DNA of 64,000 bases from Prorocentrum cordatum (lineage: Eukaryota > Sar > Dinophyceae > Prorocentrales > Prorocentraceae): NCBI GenBank assembly GCA_963575745.1, contig CAUYUJ010014610.1, forward strand, positions 276,383 to 340,382, written 5' to 3'. This document shows, piece by piece, positions 21,101 through 28,657 of the stretch. The notes beneath the pieces were generated by a model, which saw nothing but the letters and a program-made list of their open reading frames with translations, ran no database searches and was not told the origin of the DNA. Position 1 is the stretch's first letter; each line of letters starts with the position of its first letter. The translations under genes were made by a program, and so were the position numbers.

Positions 21101-21704
21101 GCGCATTGGCAAGCTCCCATCACCGATGCTTATTAAGGCGCGGCACGCCCGTTCCCTTGCTGCCAGCGTCTGTACCACGGGCACCGACATTCAAGCCCCA
21201 TCAGGCCCCGTAAAAACTGCCTACAACCATGCCCTTAAGGCGGCTATCCGCCCCAAGGGAAACAGGTGGGTCGAGTTTTGGACCCTCATGGCCGTGTGCG
21301 TCCCAGGACACGCCCTGGAGAATGACGCCATTACGCAGCGTGAAGTCTTCCTGTGTCTGCGGCGACAGGTAAACCGCGACGCTACTCTCTGCGGTCTCGT
21401 CAGGGATCTCCAACACCATGTCCAGACCCTATTCGGGGGAGGACCTGTCGGACGACTTGTCCAGACGCTTCAGCAGCTCCGTTGGACCTGGCCCACATTT
21501 GGCAACATGTACGACGACTGGGGCTGTCAGATCAGTTGGCTGAACTTACCCCAAAACGCCTTCCTTCACATGCTGCGAGCCTCACAACGCAGAGCCTTTC
21601 TGAGAAAGATCAAGCCACGGCGCCATGACCTTGGACACCTTGCCTCTGTCAGACAGGGCCTCGACCTCTTCGACCACAACGCCCAACACGCTAGCCCGCG
21701 CTAA
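18102..21704 (+). CDS. Element A APE-type endonuclease and LINE reverse transcriptase
   Basis: The first Met usually called here would lose part of the endonuclease. The in-frame sequence from 18102 supplies its N-terminus (NITSLSANWPTITALG, then IALQETRH with the catalytic Glu). APE motifs follow: ICMDANTN (18708), RIDYII (~18864) and a Ser-His near 18945. After a ~400-residue linker comes the RT: GLDGW (~20145), LLSVLSVWMYAW, LDRQKCFDYL (motif A Asp), HLQGSSWS and FVDD at 20793-20804, then QRIHPGKVAG. Order and motifs are those of non-LTR retrotransposons. FVDD instead of the common YADD/FADD is notable. Start uncertain: in-frame stops at 17784, 18042 and 18099, and no good ATG before the endonuclease. 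The protein would nick target DNA (flanks suggest TC repeats) and copy element RNA there. Confidence 0.85.
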   Translation, partial: PTPCGACKPQLHRWRRARSLHTPRQPNITSLSANWPTITALGVDHNAAVIALQETRHAKPTRQAIATSAANPLHGGYHASHGPDLDLARAQRRAAHGGTDHTVVGNTGASGGVAILSKEAIVDSTVDDNAPCIVALKAKKRWHEVFLPLCTQHRRRRRRNNHGPAGIYIASLYGNAGGDSTALFRLADCAAARVGSAPYFICMDANTNIDDNPHLLHMLQHGWFNVAEGTPDHTMHTYGNIPDWDRVTKCPRTSRIDYIIANQAARSLVTDFCYLRDLPAKSHVGLQVTLDLSRLDHTARRLLAPTPNPPDDGAHEGHELQALGTLIAGRYQDRMEQADTRDDVERMFALANEASHEYHLTRLRDLPPPPPDHPKKKPPPMHGLTPTFEERPVVPRAFPTYGASTIHMNRLRNLHRQLCELRFIGQHHHLDCRAIPPYLAQRIDCTWTAARHLCHKLRPTVLLDFPEAWTPDEPAPHGEHLDVLIQHLDLELARRANRAKAERIKIWAEVVREPSGRKAAIYARAADSSPTAYLRTPTTPDDTQLHCDTNAFKPDEACTDDSDADTEAGGFSPSDGSSPDTDSDEDHTREPPPAQVPDILPANAIVANTKDMLKLMVDTWEPILGMYRARAGHDAEAMPTWADFYDEYRQELPTPSPATPFHLTDDQLIHFIRTRSPRRAGGLDGWTTKEAKELPDDILRLFASVLRAMQRTGTIPEPLLHVPNPCLRKGRGELPTDQRLLSVLSVWMYAWEAPAYRSLTDWRKGRTHATSFGAVPKATIGDVSTSLALRIEHARALLLPLAGAALDRQKCFDYLITDICLNLALHAGCPQDIDTVRRNFYSRHKRYIRMNGAYSKELARTNGHLQGSSWSLDDIKLLMCVWTKRQHRYFPRSLSTTFVDDSNSTTHTAPELQKSLDETAKFDRFSGQRIHPGKVAGWALTDELHTAVTQLTLAERPLRVVDSFKLVGSYINAEAAPAPAALNLTATADARVRRATSRLPRIGKLPSPMLIKARHARSLAASVCTTGTDIQAPSGPVKTAYNHALKAAIRPKGNRWVEFWTLMAVCVPGHALENDAITQREVFLCLRRQVNRDATLCGLVRDLQHHVQTLFGGGPVGRLVQTLQQLRWTWPTFGNMYDDWGCQISWLNLPQNAFLHMLRASQRRAFLRKIKPRRHDLGHLASVRQGLDLFDHNAQHASPR
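19797..19829 (+). repeat. Structured hairpin H10
   Basis: ACCGAAGCT / AGCGACGGT (two adjacent mismatches about 10 nt below the loop) around the core. It lies in the linker between endonuclease and RT. Confidence 0.75.
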
Positions 21705-21890
21705 CGCCCCGACCTTACCCAAACAGACTGCCAAATCCTAAACAATGCGCACCTTGACCTCGCGAGCAGCTGGCGACTCCCCTAAGAACTACCTGCTCTA
21801 TATATCTATATATATTACCCACCCAACGGTCACCCAACAGCGACGCACATCCGAGACCACAACCACCCCGCTCCTTATGGGGGGACCTGA

Positions 21891-24002
21891 GCGCGCACAA
21901 ACCACAACAACCATCCTCGCCCGACACACTGCGCGCGTGCGTGTGCAGAGGCTCTCTCTCAGGCAGCACCTGTCTCTATCTACTCATGCAAGTGCTGGGC
22001 CCGAGAAAGATTCCCTCTCACCACCCTCATCAGTGATGAGCAGTGGGCCCGTCTTCCGCCGCGCACAAGACACTGCGGGCTCTTCGATGAAGACCCAGCC
22101 CTCCTCGACCTGCAGGCCGACCTCGCGAGGTACCCGCTACCTCAGCCCATACCGCGGCCCCCACCTGAGGGAGATCCTGCGGCTTCAGCCCAGGACTCCT
22201 ACACCACCTACCTTGACCACGACACTGGTTGGACATGGGTCTACGCTGCCACGGACGGTGCATGCACCAACCAAGCCATCCCATTGCTAGCACGAGCGGG
22301 CTACGGCGTCTACTACGGCATCGACCACCGCATGAACTACAGTGCACGTGTCCACGGCATTACGCAGAACGCACAGCTTGCGGAGACCCTCGCCATTGTC
22401 CACCTCACGGCATGTGCTGAACGGCCCGTACACGTTTTCGTGGACAACCAGGCGGTGGTCGATGGGTTCCAAAGTATCATCGACGGACACTCACCACCGC
22501 AGGGCACGCACGTGGAGCTCTGGGAAAAGATCCACCGATGCGTCATGGCAAAGCCCAACATGTTCCGCGTCGAGAAAATCGCAAGCCACCTGGGCGACAT
22601 GGGCATCGACCTCGGGCTCATCGGGCCCATCGCGGAGGAGTTCAATCGTCAGGCTGACGCCCTCGCCACAACGGCGGCACGTACTCATAACCTTCCAGAC
22701 GACATTGTCGAAGCTGCCAAAACACGACACCGCCAAGCGACCGTGCTTCATGGAGTCGCTGTCGCCATCTACGAGCGTAGACACCGTACACTCCCCCTCC
22801 CACACCGCAGGGCTGGGTTCACAGCTGCGGAACTCAACAAAATGGATCCAAATCCCCTGCTGTCTGACCAGGCACCACCCGCGGCTGGACCAGACATCCC
22901 ACAGAACCCGGACGAGCTCTGGGCCGAGGCCCAACGGGCGATATTCGACGAACAGGAGGACGACCCGTTCGGCTTTGGTGGGGGCCTGGACTTCCTGGGC
23001 GACGGGCCAGCCAGCGCCAACCCTGCCCCGTCGGGCACCCGCACGGCGCCCTCGACTCCGCCATTGAGAGCGGCAGCGCACCCACATGACAACGCCGCAC
23101 ACTTTCAAGACGCTGACGAACAGGAGGATGACCTGTTCAGCTTCGGTGGGGGATCGGACGCTTTGGACGACGGACCAGCCAGCGAAAACCCTGCCCCGTC
23201 GGGCAACCTCTCGATCCCTACTGCGACTCCGTCCCCGAGAGCAACATCGCCCACATACGATGATATCGGCCACCGCCAAGACGCCGACCACGACCTGGGT
23301 GACCCCCGCGGACTGAGAGGCATAGAGGACGCACCGCCGATACCCCACGCTGCCGACCATGCCGCCCTACCGAGACGCCAACCTTCTACGCGACCGACCT
23401 CAGAGCCCTTGCACGGCATCATGATTGGTCCCACCGCGCAAACCACTCCGCCCCCCCACCGGCGGCAGCCCGCGGGGGCGGCTTCAGCCCCCCCGCAGGG
23501 CACCAAACCAGACAGGCCCTCGTGCCCCGTCCACCCATCCATCGTTGCTGAGCGAGAGGAAGCGGCTCTCCCGACCTCTCGGGGCGTGGCCCTAGCGGCT
23601 CCAGCCCTGGGGTCGCGTGTGCCCCTCCAGCCACCCTTCAAGGGTGACGGACGACAGCGTACAGGGCGCCGCACTACGCTAGTCCACCATTTGGACAGGC
23701 GTACCGAGGACCTCGCCTCTGTCTCGAGGCTCTCGGCCGCTGGCACTGAGCAGCCACCCCTCACCGACCGCGAAACCGAGCTGTCCCAGGCTATGGCTGC
23801 TCTCCAGCAGAGGTGCGTTGCTCTCGCCGCGGACCTCGCCGCCGCCCAAGCTCGCCAAGGCCCTCTACTCCAGCGCCTCCACAGCGCCGTGCGAGCCTTC
23901 GCCGAGCTGCTCACGCCCTCGCCCGATGGTGCCGTGCCGTCACTCACCATCCAAGCTATGCTGTCATCGTTCCGCGGCGCTCCACCTGGTGCCCCGCGCT
24001 AA
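21891..24002 (+). CDS. Element A RNase H and Pro-rich C-terminal ORF
   Basis: Same frame as the RT, open after stops at 21702, 21783 and 21888. The usual start (22284) is a TTG and would omit the first catalytic Asp. The upstream sequence reads TWVYAATDGACTNQ with that Asp at 22254. The RNase H1-like residues follow in order: Asp (TDGA), Glu (LAETLAIVHL), Asp (FVDNQAVVDG) and Asp (NRQADALATTA). This supports a complete D-E-D-D set over ~150 residues, removing the RNA strand after cDNA synthesis. Downstream is a low-complexity Pro/Asp-rich region with an imperfect duplication (DEQEDDPFGFGGGLDFLGDG / DEQEDDLFSFGGGSDALDDG), and a Leu/Ala-rich helix near the end. Hairpins H11, H12 and H13b fall here. 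The three stops between RT and RNase H make this copy probably defective unless spliced or recoded. Confidence 0.75.
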   Translation, partial: ARTNHNNHPRPTHCARACAEALSQAAPVSIYSCKCWARERFPLTTLISDEQWARLPPRTRHCGLFDEDPALLDLQADLARYPLPQPIPRPPPEGDPAASAQDSYTTYLDHDTGWTWVYAATDGACTNQAIPLLARAGYGVYYGIDHRMNYSARVHGITQNAQLAETLAIVHLTACAERPVHVFVDNQAVVDGFQSIIDGHSPPQGTHVELWEKIHRCVMAKPNMFRVEKIASHLGDMGIDLGLIGPIAEEFNRQADALATTAARTHNLPDDIVEAAKTRHRQATVLHGVAVAIYERRHRTLPLPHRRAGFTAAELNKMDPNPLLSDQAPPAAGPDIPQNPDELWAEAQRAIFDEQEDDPFGFGGGLDFLGDGPASANPAPSGTRTAPSTPPLRAAAHPHDNAAHFQDADEQEDDLFSFGGGSDALDDGPASENPAPSGNLSIPTATPSPRATSPTYDDIGHRQDADHDLGDPRGLRGIEDAPPIPHAADHAALPRRQPSTRPTSEPLHGIMIGPTAQTTPPPHRRQPAGAASAPPQGTKPDRPSCPVHPSIVAEREEAALPTSRGVALAAPALGSRVPLQPPFKGDGRQRTGRRTTLVHHLDRRTEDLASVSRLSAAGTEQPPLTDRETELSQAMAALQQRCVALAADLAAAQARQGPLLQRLHSAVRAFAELLTPSPDGAVPSLTIQAMLSSFRGAPPGAPR
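22170..22199 (+). repeat. Structured hairpin H11
   Basis: GGAG-a-TCCTG / CAGGA-CTCC around cGGCTTCAGCC. The distal bulge is on the 5' side in this copy. Confidence 0.8.
23468..23501 (+). repeat. Structured hairpin H12
   Basis: GCCCGCGGG / CCCGCaGGGC around GGcGGCTTCAGCCCC. All positions pair except the C bulge and one bulged A on the 3' side. Confidence 0.85.
23585..23617 (+). repeat. Structured hairpin H13b
   Basis: A 15-bp stem (with G-T pairs) around cGGCTCCAGCC, starting CGTGGCCCTAG and ending CTGGGGTCGCG. Confidence 0.75.
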
Positions 24003-24040
24003 TCTCCTCCTTTCTGCCTGCCCGTGTGTACGCGTGGCTC

Positions 24041-24367
24041 CGCGTCCACGGTGTCAGGGCGTGGGGGCGGGGGTGCCCCGTCACTGCGCGCCGCTTAGCG
24101 GCCAAGCGCCCAACTGGCGGTCTGCCAAGCCGCCTAGCCACGTGTCAGCACGTCGCCTTTCTTGTTGGGGCCTCTTTCCTTACGCGGTCTGACAGGTGAG
24201 ATCATCATCGTCTGTCCGCCGTCTGTAGCGTCTGTCGCACTGCGCCGGGGGAGGGGTTTTATGTTGCCCGCCCTCGTATCTAAAGGCTGCACCGCCGCAA
24301 ATAGTGCATGCGAGTTGTCGCACCGCAGTGCGCCTCGCGGACGGACCCTGGTCCGCCTACTTGTCCG
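24041..24367 (+). repeat. Shared 3' terminal region of elements A/B (copy A)
   Basis: 327 bp matching 31609-31935 at high identity and equal length, ending in ttgtccg just before (TC)n. This is the likely 3' UTR recognised by the reverse transcriptase. Confidence 0.85.
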
Positions 24368-24435
24368 ATCTCTCTGCCTCTCTCTCTCTCTGCCTCTCTC
24401 TCTGTGCCTCTCTCTCTCTCTGCCTCTATCTCTGC

Positions 24436-24466
<31 letters not shown>

Positions 24467-24498
24467 CTCTCTTCTCTCTATTCTCTCTCTGCTCTCTC

Positions 24499-24531
<33 letters not shown>

Positions 24532-24598
24532 GCTCTCTCTCTTCTCTTCTCTTCTCTTCTCTTCTCTTCTCTTCTCTTCTCTTCTCTTCTCTTCTCTT

Positions 24599-24671
<73 letters not shown>
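24368..24671. repeat. (TC)n tract between elements A and B
   Basis: About 300 bp of TC and TTCTC repeats, including a run of about 14 cttct units (24541-24605). It is both the 3' flank of A and the 5' flank of B. Confidence 0.95.
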
Positions 24672-24674
<3 letters not shown>

Positions 24675-24823
24675 GTCTCGGCTCGAGAGTGCCCAGCACT
24701 CAGACCGCAGCCGCGACGCGAAGCGCCCCGCCTCGGAGCCAGACTCCCAGGCCTCGCGAGGCCGGAGGGGTCCCAGCAGGACCCTACTGATTCGCGTCAC
24801 CTCTCCTCAGTGCGACCGCCGCC
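24672..24823 (+). repeat. Shared 5' terminal region of elements A/B (copy B)
   Basis: Homologous to 7750-7906, diverging only just before the ATG. Confidence 0.85.
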
Positions 24824-27800
24824 ATGGCCCCCCTGTCTGCGCCAGGCCGCCACCGCACTTTCACGTCTCACCATGCTGTACTACCTGAGCTGCCTGGCCA
24901 TGTTACTGTTCATAGGCACCAGGACCTTGTCTTCCGCGTGCCCGTCCTGCACGGGCGCGACCTCCCAGTACCACCTGGACACGCCCCACACGTGCCGCGT
25001 GCGGATCTTCACGAAGATCTACGTATACTTGGGCATGACGTGTTTCACCTGCGCGCCGAGCTGCGCGCCTACCGAGCCGACCTCCGCGCTCACCTACCAA
25101 GCACCGACGCCAACACAGACGACTCCGTCCAGCACCTGCACACCTCGGTACGGCCAGGTATCCAGGGGGGGGTCGGGCTCCCGACTGCTGGGGGTGACGG
25201 TGCTGAGTGCGGTCGGGCTGTTCCCACGCCTGCCGTCGTCGCGCCGTGCGTGACAAGCAGTCGGCCCCCAACCTCCCCCCGAGAGCGCTCCCGCGGCAAC
25301 GTAGGCACCGCTCTCAACTTCATCGGCATTATCTTGCTGAACTTCGGGTACGGCCTCGGCTCCACCTTCGGCATCGTTCTCGGCACCGTCGGTCCGCAGA
25401 CAGCATCGACGCCAGCTCTGACGGCGGCACTGCAGTCAGCATCGACGCCAGCGAGTGGTACGGATTCGGCACCACCCTCGCCCCCTCCCTCACCCCGCCC
25501 CGCAGGAGGAGGAGGAGACGATGACGACCACGACGACCTTGACGACTCATTACCGGCGCCGGCGCCGAGGTCAGCACCGACGCTCCCACCGACGGCAGAT
25601 ACGACCCCAGTTTCGCTGACCCCGACGGCAGCATTGACGGCGGCGAGGACGGCTCCGACGGCAGCACCGCTAGCATCACAGACTCCGACGGCGGCATCGA
25701 TAGCATCGCCGGCTCCGACGGTAGCATCGACGGCAGCGACGCCACCACTGCCAGCGGCGGCTCCGACGTCAGCATCGACGGCAGCGACGCCAGTACTGCC
25801 AGCGACATCTCCGACGGCCGCAAGAGACGTCAGCACCACAATCACCCACTCCTGCGCTCCCTGTATGGCCACTCGCTCGGCGGCGCCTTCAGGCCCGCCG
25901 AAGCCTGGTGACCTACAGACCTCTCCTCGGCATCATCGTCTCTCAGAGTTGCTGCCAGCTTCGACGCCAGCTCCGACGTCCGTATCGAGGCCAGCACCGA
26001 CGCCAGCCCCTACGACAGCACCGCCAGCGTCAACACCCATGCCTGCGCCTACGCCGGTACCTACGCCAGAGTTGCAGGCCGCATCGACGCCAGCTCCGGC
26101 GTCTCCATCGAAAGCAGCACCGATGACAGCTCCTATGCCAGCACCGCCAGCGGCACCAACCACTATTTATCCCACCCCGCCGACGACCCTGGGTGCCCCT
26201 AGGCTAGCACCGCCGACCACCGCATCCATTGAGGCGCCCACGTCCACATCAACGACAGCACCGACGGCCGCATCGAGGCTAGCCTCGATGAGTCCTCAGC
26301 CAGTCACTGCTCTGACGCCTCGTCCATGGCCGCGGGCGGGAGTGCAGCCTTCAGGCGCACTCTCCGCTAGCGGGGCCGCCATGTCATGTCATGCCACGTC
26401 CGCCTCGTCGCCCGCATCGTCTGTGTCACTATCTGCGCCGACGACTACATCGACGCCACCACGGACGGCAGCTGGGACGTCCGCATCGGCAGCGACAGCT
26501 TTCGGGCGACCGCCTTCGACGTCAGCAGTGGCAGACTCGCCGGCGGCGGCACAAACGTTGCCACCCTCGGTGCCACCTACGGCAGTCCCCCAAACGGCCT
26601 TCACAGCGGTATCCACGATAGCACTCATGACTACATCCACGGTGGCATACACGGCCATGGCTCCCGTGCCCACGTCCGCACCGACGCCAGCATTGACGAC
26701 AGGATCGGCCTCAGTATCGTCGGCACCGACAGTGGCATTGACGACGAGATCGACACCATCAGGCACACCCACGGCTATTGGGGCCGCCATACCACGCCGT
26801 ATCATGTCCGCCACGTCGACACCTACGCCTGCGCCACGGCCCGCATCGACCCCAACAGCGACGTCAGCACCGACGACCGCATCGACGCCAGCCTCGACGA
26901 GCCCTCAACCATTCACTGTCCTGACGCCTCGCTTAGGGCCGCTGGCGCGGGTGCCGTCTTCAGGCGCGCCCTACGCTAGTGGGGCCGCCATGTCATGTCA
27001 GGACACGCTTGCCTCGTCGATTTTTTCGTCTGCGGCACTGTCTGCATCGACGACAACATCGACGACTACGCCGGTACCCACGCCAGAGTTGCAGCCAGCA
27101 TCTACGCCAACTCCGCCGTCTGCATCGACGCTCGCATCCATGGCAGCATCGCCCATAGCTTTGACACCAGCACTGCCAGCGGCAGCTCCCACGACCACGC
27201 CTACGCGGGCACCAACGTTGACACCAGCACCAACGCCGGCACTGAGCGCTGCCGAGACGTCATCGCCGACGACTACTCTCACGCCAACCCTGCCAGATTC
27301 AGCACGCCCTGAGTCGTCCGCGGCGGCGCCAAAGGTGGCACCCACGTCGGCCTACACGGCAGCGTTCGTGGAGCGTGTGTGGTTGGAGGTCATCGAGTGG
27401 TACAACGTGGTGTCACCGTCCACGTGGGCCACCCTGTGCGCCACGTACGTCATGCACTACTTCTTCATCGGCTTCCGCGACGAGCGGCGGCGACGGAGCG
27501 CAGCTACAGCGCGGCGGCGACGCCGACAGCGCGGCGGCGACGTCGACCGCAGACGCCCTCTAGGCCACCAGACGGCCGCCCAGGGCCGCCCTGGCATCAG
27601 CCCCCACACTGCCACGAGCCTCGAGCCGACCTCCCTTCCAAAACCTGGTAGCACGCCAGCGGGGGCGGCTTCAGCCCCCCCGCATGGCACCACGCCTGCC
27701 ATTCCTGTCATCGGCCCCCACACGGCCTCAAGCCTCGAGTCGACCCTCCCGCCAAAACCTGGTAGCACGCCAGCGGGGGCGGCTTCAGCCCCCCCGCATG

Positions 27801-28657
27801 GCACTACGCCTGCCGTTTCTGTCATCGGTCCCCACGCTGCCTCGAGCCCAGGGGTGACCTCCCCGCCACAACCTGGTAGCATGGCAGCGGGGCCTGCCTC
27901 GGCCGTCTCACATGCTCACACGCCTGCCCTGGATCCTGGCTCCCTCGCAACCTCGCGTGTTAGCACTAGCACTCCCAGCACTAGCACTGTGACTGTACGG
28001 GAGCACCTCGAGCGCTACCTCGGACCACAACCAGCCACCATCGGTTACCTCCGAGCCGTCAACCGTCGCTTGGCAGCTCGGATTCCACCGCGGCTCCACG
28101 CCGGCACCGAGGTTATCGTACAAGGCCAGGTCCACAACCCCATCAACGGCCTCCGAGGCATCGTACGAGGGCCGTCCAGGGAGTATCCAGGCCTCTGGAC
28201 CGTCACGCTGCCTACTGGTGACACTGCCCACCTCCGCGGTTCCAGTTTGACCGTCCCAGCACCCCCGCTGCGCGCCGAGGTGCCGCCCACCAGTACAGGC
28301 ATACTCACGAGGGCGCCAATCCAGGACCCCCAGCCGGCCCCCGCAGCGTACACAAGTTGCATCAGTCTGGCGGCACGGCGCCTGACGACACAGCGGCGGC
28401 ACCCTGCAAGTCGGCCTCGCTGCCTGCCGCCAGCAGCCGCGATCAGACGGACATCACGGCTGGCCACGACGAAGGCCTCGGTGGCTCACGCGATGACGGG
28501 GACGACGACGGCCTCTTCCTCGGGGTACAGGTCGAGATCACCGCACCGACCAGCCCTCTGCGTGGATACATCGGCACAACCATCGACTTGTCTGGCGACC
28601 GCGTCGTGGTCCAGTTCACCGGCGGTCTCACCGTCGGTTGGAGCCGCTCCGATGTGA
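24824..28657 (+). CDS. Element B long Thr/Pro/Ala-rich ORF with KOW-like segment
   Basis: The ATG at 24824 is in the same position relative to the shared 5' end as the ORF1 start of A. 1277 codons. The first ~155 codons are His/Arg-rich and may be out of frame, because the overlapping frame at 24873 looks more protein-like there. From residue ~160 this frame carries a hydrophobic segment, FIGIILLNFGYGLGSTFGIV, a likely TM helix. About 650 residues of degenerate Thr-Pro-Ala repeats follow (mucin-like). Next come VERVWLEVIEWYNVV, a second hydrophobic stretch (CATYVMHYFFIGF) and an Arg-rich block. Near 28110-28250 it reads EVIVQGQVHNPINGLRGIV and WTVTLPTGDTAHLRG, resembling KOW/SH3-like folds. 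Hairpins H14-H18 lie inside. Past ~28340 sense seems to shift to the next frame. Function unknown. Confidence 0.5.
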   Translation: MAPLSAPGRHRTFTSHHAVLPELPGHVTVHRHQDLVFRVPVLHGRDLPVPPGHAPHVPRADLHEDLRILGHDVFHLRAELRAYRADLRAHLPSTDANTDDSVQHLHTSVRPGIQGGVGLPTAGGDGAECGRAVPTPAVVAPCVTSSRPPTSPRERSRGNVGTALNFIGIILLNFGYGLGSTFGIVLGTVGPQTASTPALTAALQSASTPASGTDSAPPSPPPSPRPAGGGGDDDDHDDLDDSLPAPAPRSAPTLPPTADTTPVSLTPTAALTAARTAPTAAPLASQTPTAASIASPAPTVASTAATPPLPAAAPTSASTAATPVLPATSPTAARDVSTTITHSCAPCMATRSAAPSGPPKPGDLQTSPRHHRLSELLPASTPAPTSVSRPAPTPAPTTAPPASTPMPAPTPVPTPELQAASTPAPASPSKAAPMTAPMPAPPAAPTTIYPTPPTTLGAPRLAPPTTASIEAPTSTSTTAPTAASRLASMSPQPVTALTPRPWPRAGVQPSGALSASGAAMSCHATSASSPASSVSLSAPTTTSTPPRTAAGTSASAATAFGRPPSTSAVADSPAAAQTLPPSVPPTAVPQTAFTAVSTIALMTTSTVAYTAMAPVPTSAPTPALTTGSASVSSAPTVALTTRSTPSGTPTAIGAAIPRRIMSATSTPTPAPRPASTPTATSAPTTASTPASTSPQPFTVLTPRLGPLARVPSSGAPYASGAAMSCQDTLASSIFSSAALSASTTTSTTTPVPTPELQPASTPTPPSASTLASMAASPIALTPALPAAAPTTTPTRAPTLTPAPTPALSAAETSSPTTTLTPTLPDSARPESSAAAPKVAPTSAYTAAFVERVWLEVIEWYNVVSPSTWATLCATYVMHYFFIGFRDERRRRSAATARRRRRQRGGDVDRRRPLGHQTAAQGRPGISPHTATSLEPTSLPKPGSTPAGAASAPPHGTTPAIPVIGPHTASSLESTLPPKPGSTPAGAASAPPHGTTPAVSVIGPHAASSPGVTSPPQPGSMAAGPASAVSHAHTPALDPGSLATSRVSTSTPSTSTVTVREHLERYLGPQPATIGYLRAVNRRLAARIPPRLHAGTEVIVQGQVHNPINGLRGIVRGPSREYPGLWTVTLPTGDTAHLRGSSLTVPAPPLRAEVPPTSTGILTRAPIQDPQPAPAAYTSCISLAARRLTTQRRHPASRPRCLPPAAAIRRTSRLATTKASVAHAMTGTTTASSSGYRSRSPHRPALCVDTSAQPSTCLATASWSSSPAVSPSVGAAPM
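24873..25253 (+). CDS. Element B signal-peptide Cys-rich ORF
   Basis: The ATG at 24873 gives 126 residues. It starts with a textbook signal peptide (MLYYLSCLAMLLFIGTRTLS) followed by ACPSC, then RIFTKIYVYLGMTCFTCAPSC. After that come a Thr/Pro stretch and a hydrophobic C-terminus (LLGVTVLSAVGLF). It overlaps the start of the 24824 frame, and only one is likely translated here. Composition favours this one for the first ~380 bases, with a later frameshift into the 24824 frame. Element A has a comparable signal-peptide ORF (ATG 10798), so a secreted or ER-targeted product may be a family feature. Confidence 0.45.
   Translation: MLYYLSCLAMLLFIGTRTLSSACPSCTGATSQYHLDTPHTCRVRIFTKIYVYLGMTCFTCAPSCAPTEPTSALTYQAPTPTQTTPSSTCTPRYGQVSRGGSGSRLLGVTVLSAVGLFPRLPSSRRA
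25875..25904 (+). repeat. Structured hairpin H14
   Basis: GCTCGGCGG / CCGCCGAaGC around cGCCTTCAGGC. Fully paired except the C bulge and one bulged A at the usual 3' position. Confidence 0.85.
26336..26367 (+). repeat. Structured hairpin H15
   Basis: GCGGGAGTGC / GCACTCtCCGC around aGCCTTCAGGC. The 5' bulge is A here. It lies in a segment duplicated at 26945. Confidence 0.85.
26945..26976 (+). repeat. Structured hairpin H16
   Basis: Paralogue of H15. GGGTGC / GCGCCC replaces GAGTGC / GCACTC, keeping the stem by a compensatory change. Core cGTCTTCAGGC. Confidence 0.8.
27655..27688 (+). repeat. Structured hairpin H17
   Basis: GCCAGCGGG / CCCGCaTGGC around the GGcGGCTTCAGCCCC core. It is part of a 114-bp tandem unit. 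Confidence 0.85.
27769..27802 (+). repeat. Structured hairpin H18
   Basis: Same arms as H17, 114 bp downstream in the next tandem unit. Confidence 0.85.

Larger units (their letters stand above)
7750..24367 (+). mobile_element. LINE-type retroelement A, 16.6 kb, (TC)n-flanked
   Basis: The ends are defined by comparison with element B. The 5' ~155 bp (7750-7906) match 24672-24823 with few differences, and the 3' 327 bp (24041-24367) match 31609-31935 without a net length change. Both copies have (TC)n immediately outside both ends. Between the ends lie gag-like ORFs, two large accessory ORFs, an APE-type endonuclease plus reverse transcriptase, and an RNase H. No long terminal repeats flank the element, so it is a non-LTR type, although unusually long. 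Thirteen structured hairpins are scattered through it on the sense strand. Several ORFs lack an ATG or need frameshifts, so this copy is probably inactive or contains sequence errors. Confidence 0.75.
27066..27890 (+). repeat. Element B internal duplication, copy 1
   Basis: About 825 bp matching 29273-30098 (offset 2207, then 2208 after a one-base insertion near the end of copy 2). Confidence 0.85.

Noticed and set aside
21796-21822. tatatctatatatatt in element A as a promoter TATA box
   Set aside because: It is a short AT run inside the RT-RNase H junction, and dinoflagellate promoters do not rely on a canonical TATA box.
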